A stretch of 64,000 bases of DNA from Malania oleifera (GCF_029873635.1 NC_080426.1:53520093-53584092), one strand, 5' to 3'; shown: positions 21,746 to 34,167, numbered from the stretch's first letter. A program made the numbers and translations. Notes: a model not told the origin generated them from the sequence alone.

Positions 21746-23924
21746 TGAAAAGCAAGGTGTAGTCCCAAGAGGAGGGTGAATTGGGTTTTAAAAATTCTTT
21801 TAGTTCTCTTTCAAGAATCCTTAACCTCTTTTAAGTCTTAATTTAATTCTTTCAATGAATTCTTGATTTCTTGTTGTTTTACCAAATACACAAGAACTTA
21901 ATTTCTTTTACACAATCAACAACACAACTATGTAAACATCCAAGTAACCAAATCAATCATCCAAGTAATCCCATCAACCACAAATTGAAAGTAAACAACC
22001 AAACTAAGATTTAAAATATACAGCACTTTGGTAATATAAGAACTTAAGATAGTTGTTTGTTTATATAAGCCCTATGAATACAAATTTGAACCAAACCCTA
22101 TAGTGAATGATAATTTATGCTTGCTGATATAGATTTGCTTCTTCAATATGATTTTTAACAAAACATTCACAATCACACCTCTTCCCAATGTTCAGCTTTT
22201 AAATAAACTTTCAGTTTAATAAGTTAAGGATGATCAACCAACGTAGTCCCTTTCGATTTCAGCAATCAATGTTGATCAAACCAAAACAAATTATCTTCCG
22301 GTCTACTTAACAACCAAACATTTAGAATTTAGAGATTTATATAGCATCAACGCAATTCATAAATTTTGCTAAAAAGTAAAGAGTAGGGAAGAGAGAGTGG
22401 GATTGGGATTTTTACGAGGTTCGGCTTATACCTAGCCTACGTCCTCGCCATTGGTAAACCACCAAAGGATTCACTAAACTTGTTCCTTTATCGGGCGGAA
22501 CAATACCTTTACACACTCCTTCAGTAGGCCAGAGCCCACCTCTCCAAACGATGTACCCTCATTCGGTCACTCCTTCAATTAGGCTAGAGCCTGCCTCTCT
22601 AAATAATATCTCCTTTCTTAGCCAAAGATCCAAAAAACCCTTGGAATCATCAATCTATGAGATACAAATCAAATATTTGTGTACAAACAATTTGCTCCTA
22701 CAAGAGCTTATTAGTACAACAATTCAAAACTATATACTTCAAAGTAAATAACAATATGGAATTTAACTTGAAGCTCAATGAACTATATCACCGATTAATT
22801 CTTTCAATGATTAAAAGATTTAGAATTTGTAGCACAAGATTGGTGAATAGAATCAGCAAGAACTCAGTAAGCTTCGTGCAAGTTGAGAGCAAGAGAGAGC
22901 CTTGAGAATTTAAGAGCAATTGAGAGAGATGCTGAATTTAATCCTTAGTTTATTGATTCAATGATCTTTGAGGCTTATTTATACACTTAAAGAGGTATGT
23001 AACATGATCTCCAAGTGACTTGGAGTATTCCCCAAGTTTTTACAAAGTTTGAGCCTCAAGCAACCTCATTTAAAAAATTTGACCGTTATGAAAATTTCAA
23101 AACAGCCGCGTGACAGTTCACTGTCCATTTTTGGTAGTCGACTATCTAATTAAATTAAAGGGATAGCAAGGTGGAAGTTGCCTGTCTAAACACGAACAAG
23201 CATCTCAAAATGCACAGACAGTCATCTGTCATGCTATTAGCTTCAAGCACCCTTCAATCGTTTGGTCATAACATTTTTTTTATAACTCCAAATTTGACGA
23301 GCTTGGTGTCAAAAGAATGCTAAGAAAAAGTCCTAAAATAGTCATGTTGAACACATTTTAAAATAAATATTTTTTGATAGAGAAAAATGTACATCAATGT
23401 GGATGTAGAAAAAATGACAGCAATTGGGAAATCCTCTTTTTGGTGTTTTTCATTCCAAAAATGATTCTAACCTTTTTGAAACAATTTTTGACCTTATAAA
23501 ATATTTTCCAAGTATGTTAAAAGGTATCTAGGTCCAATAAATTAACCTAAGAGCATCATGCATCCATATTGAAATTTTTTGAAGTACTTACATAAAATTT
23601 CCTAGACTCTTTCGAATTTTCAAATTTTGAATTCTTTGAGGCTTTTATACTTGTTTCATCTTTCTTTGAGCTTTCATCAAGTTCTCTTTAATCCTCACGC
23701 TCTCATGATCTTCAAGCTTTATCTTTAAATCCATTTTTGAATCCATGCTTTAAGCTTCATATTGATCATCTTTCTTTGAAATATAAGCTTTCATGAATTC
23801 TTTTACATTTCATTCATCATTGAGTCATGAAAATACATCACTTAAACAAAATCATGTTAAGTTCTACTTGTTTCTTAGCATTAAAACAAGATATTAAGGG
23901 ATATTAAGCCTTGTAAGGCCAACA
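21746..23924 (-). repeat. 5' LTR of C
   Basis: 2,179 bases. In element orientation it begins TGTTGGCCTTACAAGG and ends CTTGCTTTTCA. The conserved terminal block CCAATTCACCCTCCTCTTGG lies near the end (antisense at about 21765-21787), and the GCCTACGTCCTCGCC block at 22411-22449. A solo relative lies at 34168-36478. Confidence 0.9.
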
Positions 23925-23929
23925 AGAGA

Positions 23930-25773
23930 TGTAGTCCTTGATGAAAAAGTTGTGGTGAAACGTACTCAAGATTGTGATGAATAGAAACAGGAGTCAGAAA
24001 ACTGGGGCAGAGATGAACATGTTGTGCATGTAGAGTTAGAAGCTCAAGGAAATTGCAATGTCATGGTCCTTTGGTTGCAGGGAGTTCTAGCTTAGGAAAC
24101 TAGCAAGTCAATAATCTTCCTATACAGAGATCCAGACGCACTATTAGACCTCTACCAAGGTATGGATTTGAAGAGTTAGTGTCTTATGCTTTTGTTACTA
24201 GTTGCAATGATCCAACTACATTACAAGAGACAGTGCATGGCGAGGATAAAAGTAGGTGGATGGGTGCAATGATTGAGGAAATGGAATCACTTCATAAGAA
24301 CCAAACTTAGGAGTTAGTGGACCTTCTAAATGGGAAGAGGGCTATAGGCTGCAAATGGGTATATACGAAGATGAAAGCAATTTCAGAAAAGGAAGAAGAA
24401 AAATCCAAGGCAAGGTTAGTGGCAAAAGGGTACTAATAGAAGAAGGGAATAGGTCGCGATGAAATCTTTTCACCTGTGGTCTGACACACTTCTATTAGGA
24501 TAGTATTAGGGTTGGCAGCTCACTATGATCTACATTTGGAACAAATGGATGTGAAGATGGTGTTTCTTCATGGTGACTTGGAGGAATATATTTATATGGT
24601 ACAACCAGAGGGATTTAGTGAACTAAGGAAAGAAAACCTAGTTCGCAAGTTGAAGAAATCTCTTTACGAGTTGAAACAGTCTCCAAGGCAATAGTATAAA
24701 AGATTTAATTCCTATTTGATCAAGATTGGGTACAAAAATATAAGTATGACTTCTGCATATATGTGAACAAACTTTATGATGATTCTCTTATTTTCTTATT
24801 ATTGTATGTTGATGACATGTTGATAGCTGTTAAATATTTAACTGGGGTAAATCAGTTAAAGGAACTGTTGCATAAAGAGTTTGACATGAAAGATCTTAAT
24901 TCAACTAAGAGGATACTTGAGATGGAGATTTGTTGTGACAGAACTACAAGGAGGTTATGGTTATCTTAGGACGTTTATATGGAGAAGGTATTGGATAGGC
25001 TCACCATGACTAATGCGAAATCAGTATTTATACCTCTAACGAGTCATTTTAAGTTGTCTACTACAAATTGCCCAAGTACGAATGATGATATTCGGAACAT
25101 GTCAAAGGTCCCTTATGCTGGCGCTGTGGTGAGTTTAATGTATGACGTGATGTGTATAAGGCCAAACTTGGCACATGCTATGAGTGTGGTGAGTAAGTTT
25201 TTTACTAATCCTGGTAGACCGCGTTGGGAAGTCATCAAGTGGATCTTCAGATACTTACGGGGTACATCAGGCTATGGCATCATGTTCGGCAAGCAGCAAG
25301 AAGTCCTTCAGTTGTTGGGTTTTGTAGATGCTAATTATGCAAGGGATATGGATGACATAAGGTCTACAAAAGGTTATGTCTTTACCTTTGTAGGAGGACC
25401 TATATATTGGAGATCCATGGTTCAATCTCTAGTGGCATTGTCCATAATAGAAGCTGAATATATGACAGTTTTCGAAGCTATCAAGGAAGCCTTATGGCTT
25501 ACTAGTTTGGTCAAAAAGTTGTGTTTACAAAAAGATAGGGTTGTGCTACATTGTGATAAACAGAGCATTATATACTTAGCGAAAAAAAAAGTGTACCATG
25601 CTAGAACCAGACATATTGATGTGAGGTTCCACAGGGTTTGAGAGTTGATTACTTTGGGCGAACTTATATTGAATAAGGTTCTTACATCTGAAAATGCAGC
25701 GGATATGTTGACAAATTAGGTTACTAGTGAAAAGTTTAGTCATTGCTTAAACTTACACCATGTCTCCAAGTGA
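23930..25773 (+). pseudogene. Tork RT and RNase H, unit B1
   Basis: Resumes B1 after element C with GATGTAGTCCTTGATGAA, then a linker. The RT runs from about 24190 (EEMESLHKN; EQMDVKMVFLHGDLEE at about 24541-24590) to about 24970, with the active site YVDDML at about 24805 intact. A TAG stop lies at 24967-24969. RNase H follows at 24979-25773 (RPNLAHAMSVVSKF; SIIEAEYM; HARTRHIDVRFHRV), with a stop at 25639-25641. It ends HVSK-stop at 25773 and is followed by polypurine tract CAAGGTGGAGA. Confidence 0.83.
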
Positions 25774-25876
25774 AAAAAGGGAAACAAACCTAATGAAATG
25801 TTCTAAGGTCAAGGTGGAGCAATCAGATACGTTTTTTAGGTTCTCCTAAGGGGCGTATGATCGTCAAGGTGGAGAT

Positions 25877-26140
25877 TGTTGTATTTTTGTAGCTCTTATA
25901 CTTTGTGGACTACATAGACAAAAGGAAGAAAAACATTTATAAACTCTTTTGGTGATAAGCAGCAGTGACTTGTTGACGAGGAGATACCAAAGCTAGAAAA
26001 ATTTTGAAGTTATGAGATTCCGAGAGCGGGCAAATCAGAAATTCAGTGACATTGCGATGAGTAAACACTTCTTGTTGACGAGTGGACCCTTCTCGTCGAG
26101 GAGTGGACCCTTCTTGTCGGCGAGTGCTAGCAGGGCCGTG
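25877..26140 (+). repeat. Middle LTR of B, left piece
   Basis: Starts TGTTGTATTTTTG directly after the polypurine tract and follows the B LTR for about 265 bases, including TCGTCGAGGAG-type motifs, to ...GGGCCGTGAG near 26140. There it gives way to segment P. Confidence 0.8.
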
Positions 26141-26427
26141 AGTGCATTGTAGGGGAATGGTTGAATATTGACAAGTGAAGAAGATATTATTGAGAAATTT
26201 CATTCGTGAGTTAATTTGTCGCACATTGAAAATTAAGGGAGATATTGACGAGTTTGTTGCACATTCTTTGAATCAAGTTAGTGTTTACCCACATATACAA
26301 AATCCATTCATAATGGCTTTCTCTGTACTACAAGAAGGTGTATGCAATTGAAGATGGACTACCATTCTTAATTAACAAGCTTCCAAGGGAACAAAAAAAA
26401 AAAAAACCACACACACACACACATGTG

Positions 26428-26476
<49 letters not shown>

Positions 26477-26562
26477 ACATACACATGCATAGTGGAACAT
26501 TTTTTTTTCAATTTAAGAGTAGAAAATTACTTCTTTAAACAATAAAACATTGTTTCCACAAA
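26141..26562 (+). repeat. Segment P, copy 1
   Basis: About 420 bases not related to the LTR. The reverse complement of its two halves flanks element G at 53140-53398 and 58605-58765. It holds an A-run, (AC)n at 26406-26422 and (TA)n at about 26434-26473. A short reading frame, YAIEDGLPFLINKLPREQ-like, is shared with copy 2, but I recognise no family. It carries the uninterrupted form of G's target site (ATGGC at 26313-26317). Confidence 0.75.
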
Positions 26563-27030
26563 AATAAATTCAGAAGTTCTGAGATACCAAAAGCAAGCAA
26601 ATTAGAAATTCAGTGACTCGTCGATGAGTAAACCCTTTTCGGTGACGAGTGGACCCTTCTCATCTGCAAGTGAATCCTTCTTGTTGATGAGTTCTCTCGA
26701 GGCTGCAAGAAAGAATTCAAATTTTGAATGTAAACATTGGGACAATTAGGTATTTAGAGGGAAGCATCTAAGGGGTTGATAAATATGTCTTTCCAGGCAT
26801 ATTGTGAAAAGAGAGATCATTGTAACCATTGTATTGTGTACTTTCATTTTCATAGTGAAATCCTTTGTCGGATTGCTCCCGTGGATGTAGGCTTTGCCGA
26901 ACCACGTAAATCGTCATGTTGATTCTTGTTGCTTTCAGATATACTACATGTGTGAATTGTATTTTGTGCTTCATTTGATTGCTGCATTTTATATTTTCAC
27001 TTTGCAATCCCATACTCAATTTTTACAACA
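26563..27030 (+). repeat. Middle LTR of B, right piece
   Basis: Resumes the B LTR at about its position 145 (AAATTCAGAAGTTCTGAG) and runs to ...TTTTACAACA at 27030. About 120 bases of LTR (positions 145-265) are therefore present on both sides of P. It contains GGATGTAGGC...CCGAACC at 26882-26911. Confidence 0.8.
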
Positions 27031-27032
27031 AT

Positions 27033-27044
27033 TGGTATTAGAGC
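27033..27044 (+). other. Primer binding site of B (second unit)
   Basis: TGGTATTAGAGC, one base different from TGGTATCAGAGC, two bases after the LTR. Confidence 0.88.
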
Positions 27045-27053
27045 GTTGTTGTC

Positions 27054-30000
27054 ATGGCATCATGTTCTTCTTTTGCAAGGTTTGACATTCAAATTCGATG
27101 GAACTAGAAACTTCGGTTTGTGGTAGAGGAGAGTGAAGGATGTACTTGTACAGCGAGGGATGGAAAAGGCTTTGTATGCGTTTAGCCGATCGGTATGGAT
27201 GAGGCAACTTGGAGAGAATTCCAGGCAAAGGTCTTTTCCAAAATACGATTGTGTTTGGCCGATGAAGTGCTCTATTATTTGATGGAGGAGGATTCTCCAA
27301 CGGCTGGGTGGCAAAATTTAGAAAGTTGGTCCATGTTGAAATCACTTTCAAATAAATTATTTCTTAAGAACTATCTTTATTGGTTTAAGATGGTTGATGG
27401 TTCAAACTTAAATCAACACATCAATGTATTTAATCAAATCATAAGTGATTTAATGTATGTTGATGTTATGTTTGATGAAGATGATAAGGCTTTGACTTTG
27501 ATGTTACTAAACTCCTTGCCAACAACACATACTTATGAACATTTAGTTACCACTCTTACTTGGGGAAAAGAGACTCTTAATTTAGAGGAGGTGACAAGTG
27601 TCTTACTGAATTTTCATCAAAGGCTGAAAATTTGCGATGAAAAATCACACTGAGAAGGACTTGTAGTGAAAGATAACAATGAGCATAGCAAAGGAAAGTT
27701 CAAAAGTGGATCAAGTCAAAAATCTCGTACTCAATCCAAGAAGAAAATGGATATCTAGTGTTATAAAAGCAGTAAAAAGGGGTATATGAAACTGGAGTGT
27801 CCGGTTTTGAAGAAAGGAAATGTTGAAAAGCATGAAGGGAGTTCAAAATCAGTGAATGTGGTCCAAAAAGAAAATTTAGTTTGCAGGGATGGTGATGTAC
27901 TTTTAGTTTTGTTGGGGTCGGATCATCTTACGGACTCGTGGATACTTGACTCGGTATGTTGTTACCATATAACTCCAAATAAGGAGTGGTTAGGCACTTA
28001 CAAGTTGGTAAATTAAGGTTCAGTTCTTATGTGCAATGATGTTTCTTGTAAGATCATTGGCTTTGGAAATGTTAAAATTAAAATGTTTGATGGTGCTATG
28101 ACAAACTTGAGTAATATAAGACACATACCAGTTATAAGGAAGAGTCTTATTTCACTTGGCATCTTGGATTGTAATGGTTTCAATTATAAGTCCAAATGTG
28201 GGGTTTTGAAAGTATGGAAAGGTAATCTGACGGTGATGAAAGGGCAAAAACTAGATGGGAATATTTACATAGTATAGGGAATTACTGGCTTACATGGAAC
28301 TGCAACCGTAGATGCTGAATTTGATGAAACCGTCTTGTGGCATATGTATCTTGGGCATATGGGGGAACATGGTATGAAGGAACTTATCAAGAGGAAACTC
28401 TTGAAAGGTATAAAAACATATAAGCTAGATTTTTGCAAGATTTTTGTTCTTGGAAAACAAAATAAAGAGAAATTCAAATCAACTATACACAAAACAAAAG
28501 GCATTCTTGATTGTGTACATTCTGATGTTTGGGCCCGGCTAGAGTAGCATCAAAAGGTGGACATGTGTATTATGTGAGTTTTGTTGATGAATACTCAGGG
28601 AAATTCTGGGTATACTTCATGTGGAAGAAGTTTGATACGTTTGCCAAGTTCAAGTTGTGGAAAGCTAAAGTGGAAAAAACAGACAGAGAGAAGAATCAAA
28701 TGTCTAAGGTCAGACAATAGGATTGAGTATGCTAATTTGAGGTTCATGGATTTTTGTGAGAAGTAGGACATTAAGAGACACTTTACTATATGTCAGACAC
28801 CTCAGTAAAATGGTATGGCTAAAAGGATAAACCGAACTCTAGTAGAAAGAGCACGGTGTCTCACACTTAATGCAGGGCTACCGAAAAACTTCTAAGCCGA
28901 GAAAATTGGTATGACTTGTTTCTTGATAAAAAGATCACCAAGGGCATCACTAAAGGGGACAGTGGTAGAAGAGGTATGGACGGGAAATGCAATAGACTAC
29001 TCTAAATTGAAGGTATTCGGTTGTCTAGCCTATGTTCACGTGTCTAGTGAGAAGAGATCAAATCTTGATGCGAAGTCTAGATGTTGCATTTTTTTTGGGA
29101 TATCAAAAGAGTGTGAAGGGGGGTTCAGGCTGTAGGATCCAGTGGCAAACAAGGTGGTGATTAGTAGAGATGTAGTCTTTGATGAAAAAGCTATGGTGAA
29201 GCGTACTCAAGATTGTGATGAATAGAAATAAAAGCCAGAAAACTGGGGCAGAGACGAACATGCTGTGCAGCTAGAGTTAGAAGCTTAGGGCAATGGCAAT
29301 GATCATGGTCCTTTGGTTGTAGAGATTTGTAGCTTGGGAAACTAGCAATTCAATAATCTTTCTATATAAAGATCTAGATGCACTATCAGAGCTCCACCAA
29401 CGTATTGATTTGAAGAGTTAGTGTCTTATGCTTTCCTTACTAGTTGCAATGATTAAACTACATTTCAAGAGGTAGGACACGGTTAGAAAAAAGGTAGGTG
29501 GATGGGTGCAATGATTGAGGAAATGGAATCACTACATAAGAACCAAACTTGGGAGTTGGTGGAGCTTCCAAATTGGAAGAGAGATATAGGTTACAAATTG
29601 GTATATAGGAAAAAGAAAGCAATTTCAGAATAATGAAGAAGAAAAATTCAAGGCAAGGTTAGTGGCGAAAGGGTACTCACAAATAAAGGGAATATACTAT
29701 GATGAAATATCTTCACCTGTGATCTAACACACTTCTATCAGGATAGTGTTAGGGTTGGTAGCTCACTATGATCAACATTTGGAACAAATGGATGTGAAGA
29801 TGACATTTCTTCACGGTGACAGGGAGGAACATATTTATATGGTACATCAGGAGGGATTTAGTGAACCAGAGAAAGAAAACTTAGTTTGCATGTTGAAGAA
29901 ATCTCTTTACGGGTTGAAAATTCTCTAAGGAAATGGTACAAAAGATTTGATTCCTATATGATCAAGATTGGCTACAAAAGATGTGAGTATGACTGTTGCG

Positions 30001-30995
30001 TGTATGTGAACAAACTTGATGATGGTTCTCTTATTTTCTTATTTTTGTATGTGGATGACATGTTGATAGTTGTTAAAGATTTAATTGAGGTAAAAGTTAA
30101 AGGAACTATTGCATAAAGAGTTTGACATGAAAGAACTTGGTTTAGCCAAGAAGATACTTGGGATGGAGATTCATCGTGATAGAACTATAGGGAGGTTATG
30201 ATTATCTTATGACGGTTATGTGGAGAAGGTGTTGGATAGGTTTAGCATGGCTGATGCAAAATTGGTATGTACACCTCTAGCGAGTAATTTTAAGTTGTCT
30301 ACTGCAGATTGCCCAAGTACGGATGATGATATCCAAGACATGTCAATGGTCCCCTATGCTAACGCCGTGGGGAGTTTAATGTATGCCATGGTGTGTACAA
30401 GGCTAGACTTGGCACATGCTGTTAGTGTGGTGAGTAAGTTTCTTTCTAATCCAGGTAGACAGCTTTGGGAAGCTATCAAGTGAATCTTCAAATACTTACG
30501 GGGCACATTGAGCTATGGCATTATGTTCAGTAGGCAACAAGATAGTCCTTCAGTTATGGGATTTGTAGATGTTGATTATGCAGGGGATATGGATGACATA
30601 AGGTCTATAACGGGTTATGTCTTTACCCTTATAGAAGGGCCTGTATGTTGGAGATCCATGGTTCAATCTTTGGTGGCATTATTCATAATTGAAGCTGAAT
30701 ATATGGCAATTTCCAAAGCTACAAAGGAAGCCTTATGGCTTACCGGTAGCAAGATGGGGTTGTACTGCGTTGTGATAATCAAAATGCTATATACTTAGCA
30801 AAGAATAAAGTGTACCATGCTAGAACGAAGCATATTGATGCAAGGTTCCAAAAGGTTTGGGAGTTAATTACTTCGTGTTAACTTATATTGCAGAAGGTTC
30901 ATATATCTAAAAATGCAGTGGATACTTTCACAAAGCCGGTTACTAGTGAAAAGTTCGAGCATTGCTTTAACTTACTCCATGTCTCCAATTTTTAG
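27054..30995 (+). pseudogene. Tork gag-pol, unit B2
   Basis: ATG at 27054, then the Tork gag N-terminus. The codon after LW is TAG (near 27122). 27195-27653 carries the central gag. The zinc knuckle at about 27759-27800 reads C-Y-K-S-S-K-K-G-Y-M-K-L-E-C, so the second Cys and the His are lost. Protease motif DSWILDSVC is near 27930. Pre-integrase LWHMYLGHMGEHG lies at about 28335-28380 and the integrase core follows to about 29135, with several stops. RT: EQMDVKMTFLHGD near 29780-29815 and active site YVDDML near 30045, intact. RNase H: 30220-30995, with stops and frameshifts (for example 30481-30483). Copia order throughout. Confidence 0.83.
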
Positions 30996-31095
30996 AAGGG
31001 AGACAAACCCAACCGAACGTTCTAAGGTCAAGGTGGAGCAATTAAATATATATTTCAGGTTCTCCTAAGGGACGTATAATTGCCAAGGTGGAGAT

Positions 31096-31608
31096 TGTTG
31101 TATTTGTGTTGCTCTCATACTTTGTGGAGAACATAGACAAAAGAAAGAAAAACATATATAAAGTCTTTTGGTGATGAGCAGTAGTGACTCTTTGACAAGT
31201 GAGGCACACTCGTCGACAAGGAGATACCGAGAGCCAGAAATATTCAGAAGTTGTGAGATTTTGAGAGCAGGCAAATTAGAAATTCAGTGACTCGTCGATG
31301 AGTAAACCCTTCTCTTCGACAAGTGGACCCTTCTTGTCGATGAGTGCTCTCAGGGTTGCGAGAAAGAATTCAAATTTTGAATGTGAATGTTGGGACAATT
31401 GGGTATTTGGAGAGAAGCCTCCGAGGGGTTGATAAATATGTGTTTCTGGGCATATTGTGAAATGAGAGAGATCATTGTAACCATTGTATTGTGTACTTTC
31501 ATTTTCTTAATGAAATCCTTTTCCGAATTGCTCCTGTGGATGTAGGCTTTTCCAAACCACGTAAATCATTTTCTTGCTGCATTTAATATTTCCACTGTGC
31601 AATCCCAT
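31096..31608 (+). repeat. 3' LTR of B, main part
   Basis: Begins TGTTGTATTTGTG after polypurine tract CCAAGGTGGAGAT, and carries CGTCGAC/CGTCGATGAG motifs near 31200-31340. It breaks at CCCAT (31604-31608), the duplicated target of solo LTR D. The last 17 bases are at 52363-52379. Confidence 0.87.
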
Positions 31609-31828
31609 TGTTGGAATTGGTGTATTCCCAAGAGGGGGGGGGGTGAATTGGAAATTTAAAGTTATTTCTTCCTATATATAACCAATCCAACAACAGTATA
31701 CAAGAACCTAGAGTCTGTCTAAAACACATTGATTTGTACATAATATTGCATATTTATAAACATTTATACGCTATCTTAGTGCACATAAAAAAGTTAAATC
31801 ATCTACATAACATGCATTTAAAACTTAC

Positions 31829-33024
31829 TGTGTGATTTTTGTGATTTGTAGGTAAATTGCAATAAATAATCGATTAGCCCTTGTGTGGAGTATGGAATGG
31901 CCACAAAGACTTTAAGGATTGAAAGTACTAATTTGTGAAGTGAGGAAGGATGTTTGGAAGAATTGAATAACATCCAAGAGTGCTTTTATTCGTCAATTGA
32001 AGTAATGTAGCAGTTTTTTGCAGTTTTTATAAATCAGTCATAACTTTTGACTCGATTATCCAATTAATGCAAACTTGGTCTCATTTCAAAAATGTCTTCA
32101 AGCCCTACAAATTTACTTTTACGAGGAAGTATAAATTACAATGTTTAGCCGTCCAAACTTGAACTGGAAGAAAGGTGATGGGATTAAACAATAAATTTCA
32201 ACAACACTGCAACTACCATTTTGGTAGGTGGAGGTGTTTGTGGTAGGTATAGGAGTGTAACTAATAAATTGTGCTAGGTTTAGGAGTGGAGGTAGTAGTT
32301 TTTAAACCTATGAATAAGAGGCTTGTGTTAGACTTAAAGGAGGAGGAGATACCTCATTTTCATGTATTCTCTCTCACATTTCCTTGTAAACATTCAGAAG
32401 TGTTTAATTTAAGTATTTCTTCTTTACATTCTAAAGGACCAACTAAATTTAAAGTTAGGCTAAGGGTGGAGTCCTACATGCCATTATTGGTAATTCTCAT
32501 CTCAATCTTCAAGTATTTTATGTTTAAAATTGATTAATGTTCAATGATCTTTTTTTAAAAACTTTTGGTTTTGTAAACTTCTTGATTGATTGTAGACAAG
32601 TTAAATCTTGCCACTACCAATGTTTTTTGCTCTTACATTCTAAAATTTTTCTAAAATATTTTCATTTGACATCAATCAACAATTTTTTTCAAACCTATGC
32701 ATTTCAAGTGATATATTTTCTGATCAAGTTTAATAGGTATATTGATGTTGGTTGAGTTATAAAGATGAGATTTGATTACTATTGATGAAATTATAATGAA
32801 ATCTAAAGCCTAGCCCTTTAATTAAATTGTTATAATCAAGTGATAGTTGTATTCATTAAAATCAATCCCTACACATCTCACTCTGAATTAATTTGTGACG
32901 TACAAACTCTTAAACTTCCTAATTGAATCCCTATGGAAATGACCTTAGGACTCTAAGATTTACTATGCTTGACAATGGAACTTTCCTACGCTTGGGAATT
33001 GGACAAAATAAAATGACAAGCACA
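31829..33024. mobile_element. Orphan LTR-like insertion X in D
   Basis: About 1.2 kb interrupts the D LTR; the D-like copy at 62194-62520 is continuous across this point. Best-fitting limits are TGTGTGATTT...CAAGCACA with flanks CTTAC (31824-31828) and CATAC (33025-33029), four of five bases matching. It has no ORF of note. Its right part (AATCCCTATGGAAATGACC near 32924) resembles the U5 end of plant LTRs. It is probably a solo LTR, family unknown. Confidence 0.5.
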
Positions 33025-34167
33025 CATACCATTTCAATAGATAAATTACCAAGCAGATAGTAAAACAAATAAGCTATTCTCAGTAATTTACAATCATTCA
33101 AAGTGCATATGTAAAATAATTAGAGCATTAAACAATAACATATAGGTGCAGAAAATAAATTGTGGAATTACAAAGTGCACACACGATATGTTATTGGGGT
33201 TCGGCCAATACTGCCTACATCCCTGCCTCAAGCTCTCAAGCAAGAGGATTCCACTAGTTGCTCACTTCACAAGTGGAGCGACACCGATTACAACACCTTA
33301 TCAGGATGGTGCACCTAGTTCTCCTAACCTGGTATGAACCAGTCCGATGCTCTCCTAACTGAGTCTGAGCAATTCGGGACTATTCACAAGGCTAGTCTCC
33401 CTCTTCTGACAACCTGTCGAGAGTACAATAGATAATCAATAATTTTGTGTACAAACAAATGTGCTTCTAATACTAGCAGTTGATGTACAACAGTATGCTC
33501 AATACACTCATGTATGATAAGGATTTATGTTCATGTGGGATTTGGATAAAACAATATATCTACTCACAATAATATGTGCATCTATATGTGTATGTGTGAG
33601 TGAGTGAGATCTTTGAATCAAAATGGTATGATAAATATGAATACTCAAAGATTCTCTACAACCCTAAGCAAATATCTCAATAAGATTTTTCAATTTGTCA
33701 AGCACAAAAGATATTAGGGTTTCTAGGTTGTCAGAATAACTTTACCAAAATCACAAGACAAGCTCTTGAATCTTGCAACAAGTATGCAAAGACTCACAAG
33801 CTCAAGAAAGTTTTTCCAAAAGAAATTTATGAATTAAATCACAAGGGAAAACTCAAACTTACTCTTAATAAAATCAATATAAAATAAGTAGATGCAATGA
33901 GAGTGTAAGTTTCAAAGAGGATGTATGAAAAATATGCACAACACTAAGAAATTAAACTCCTTCTCATGTTGCAATTAGTTAGCAAGCAAGAAGTATAAAC
34001 AATGATTATCCTCAAAATGATTTTTCAAATGTGTGTAAGGAGAATTAGCAATATGCTTGAATGATAGAAAAAATTTAAGCAATAGGAGTATAAAAATTTC
34101 AAAGGATTTTTGCTAATAAAAATATACTAATTTCTCCCCAATCTTAGCAAATGAAGAGGTATATATA

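Larger units (their letters stand above)
16676..23924 (-). mobile_element. SIRE derivative C with gag but no pol
   Basis: A 7.2 kb minus-strand element with a 5' LTR at the right (21746-23924), a 3' LTR at the left (16676-18645, truncated), and a 3.1 kb internal region. The internal region holds a primer site, a long gag with two zinc knuckles and polypurine tracts, but no protease, integrase, RT or RNase H. Flanks AGATA (16671-16675) and AGAGA (23925-23929) are a target duplication with one change; the related site in B2 reads AGTAGAGATGTAGTC without insert (29163-29177). It resembles known non-autonomous retrotransposons that could use proteins from a relative such as A; this role is inferred. 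Confidence 0.85.

Noticed and set aside
26141-26562. Segment P as a gene exon (YAIEDGLPFLINKLPREQ-like)
   Set aside because: The frame is short, runs into A-rich and TA repeats, and I recognise no protein family.
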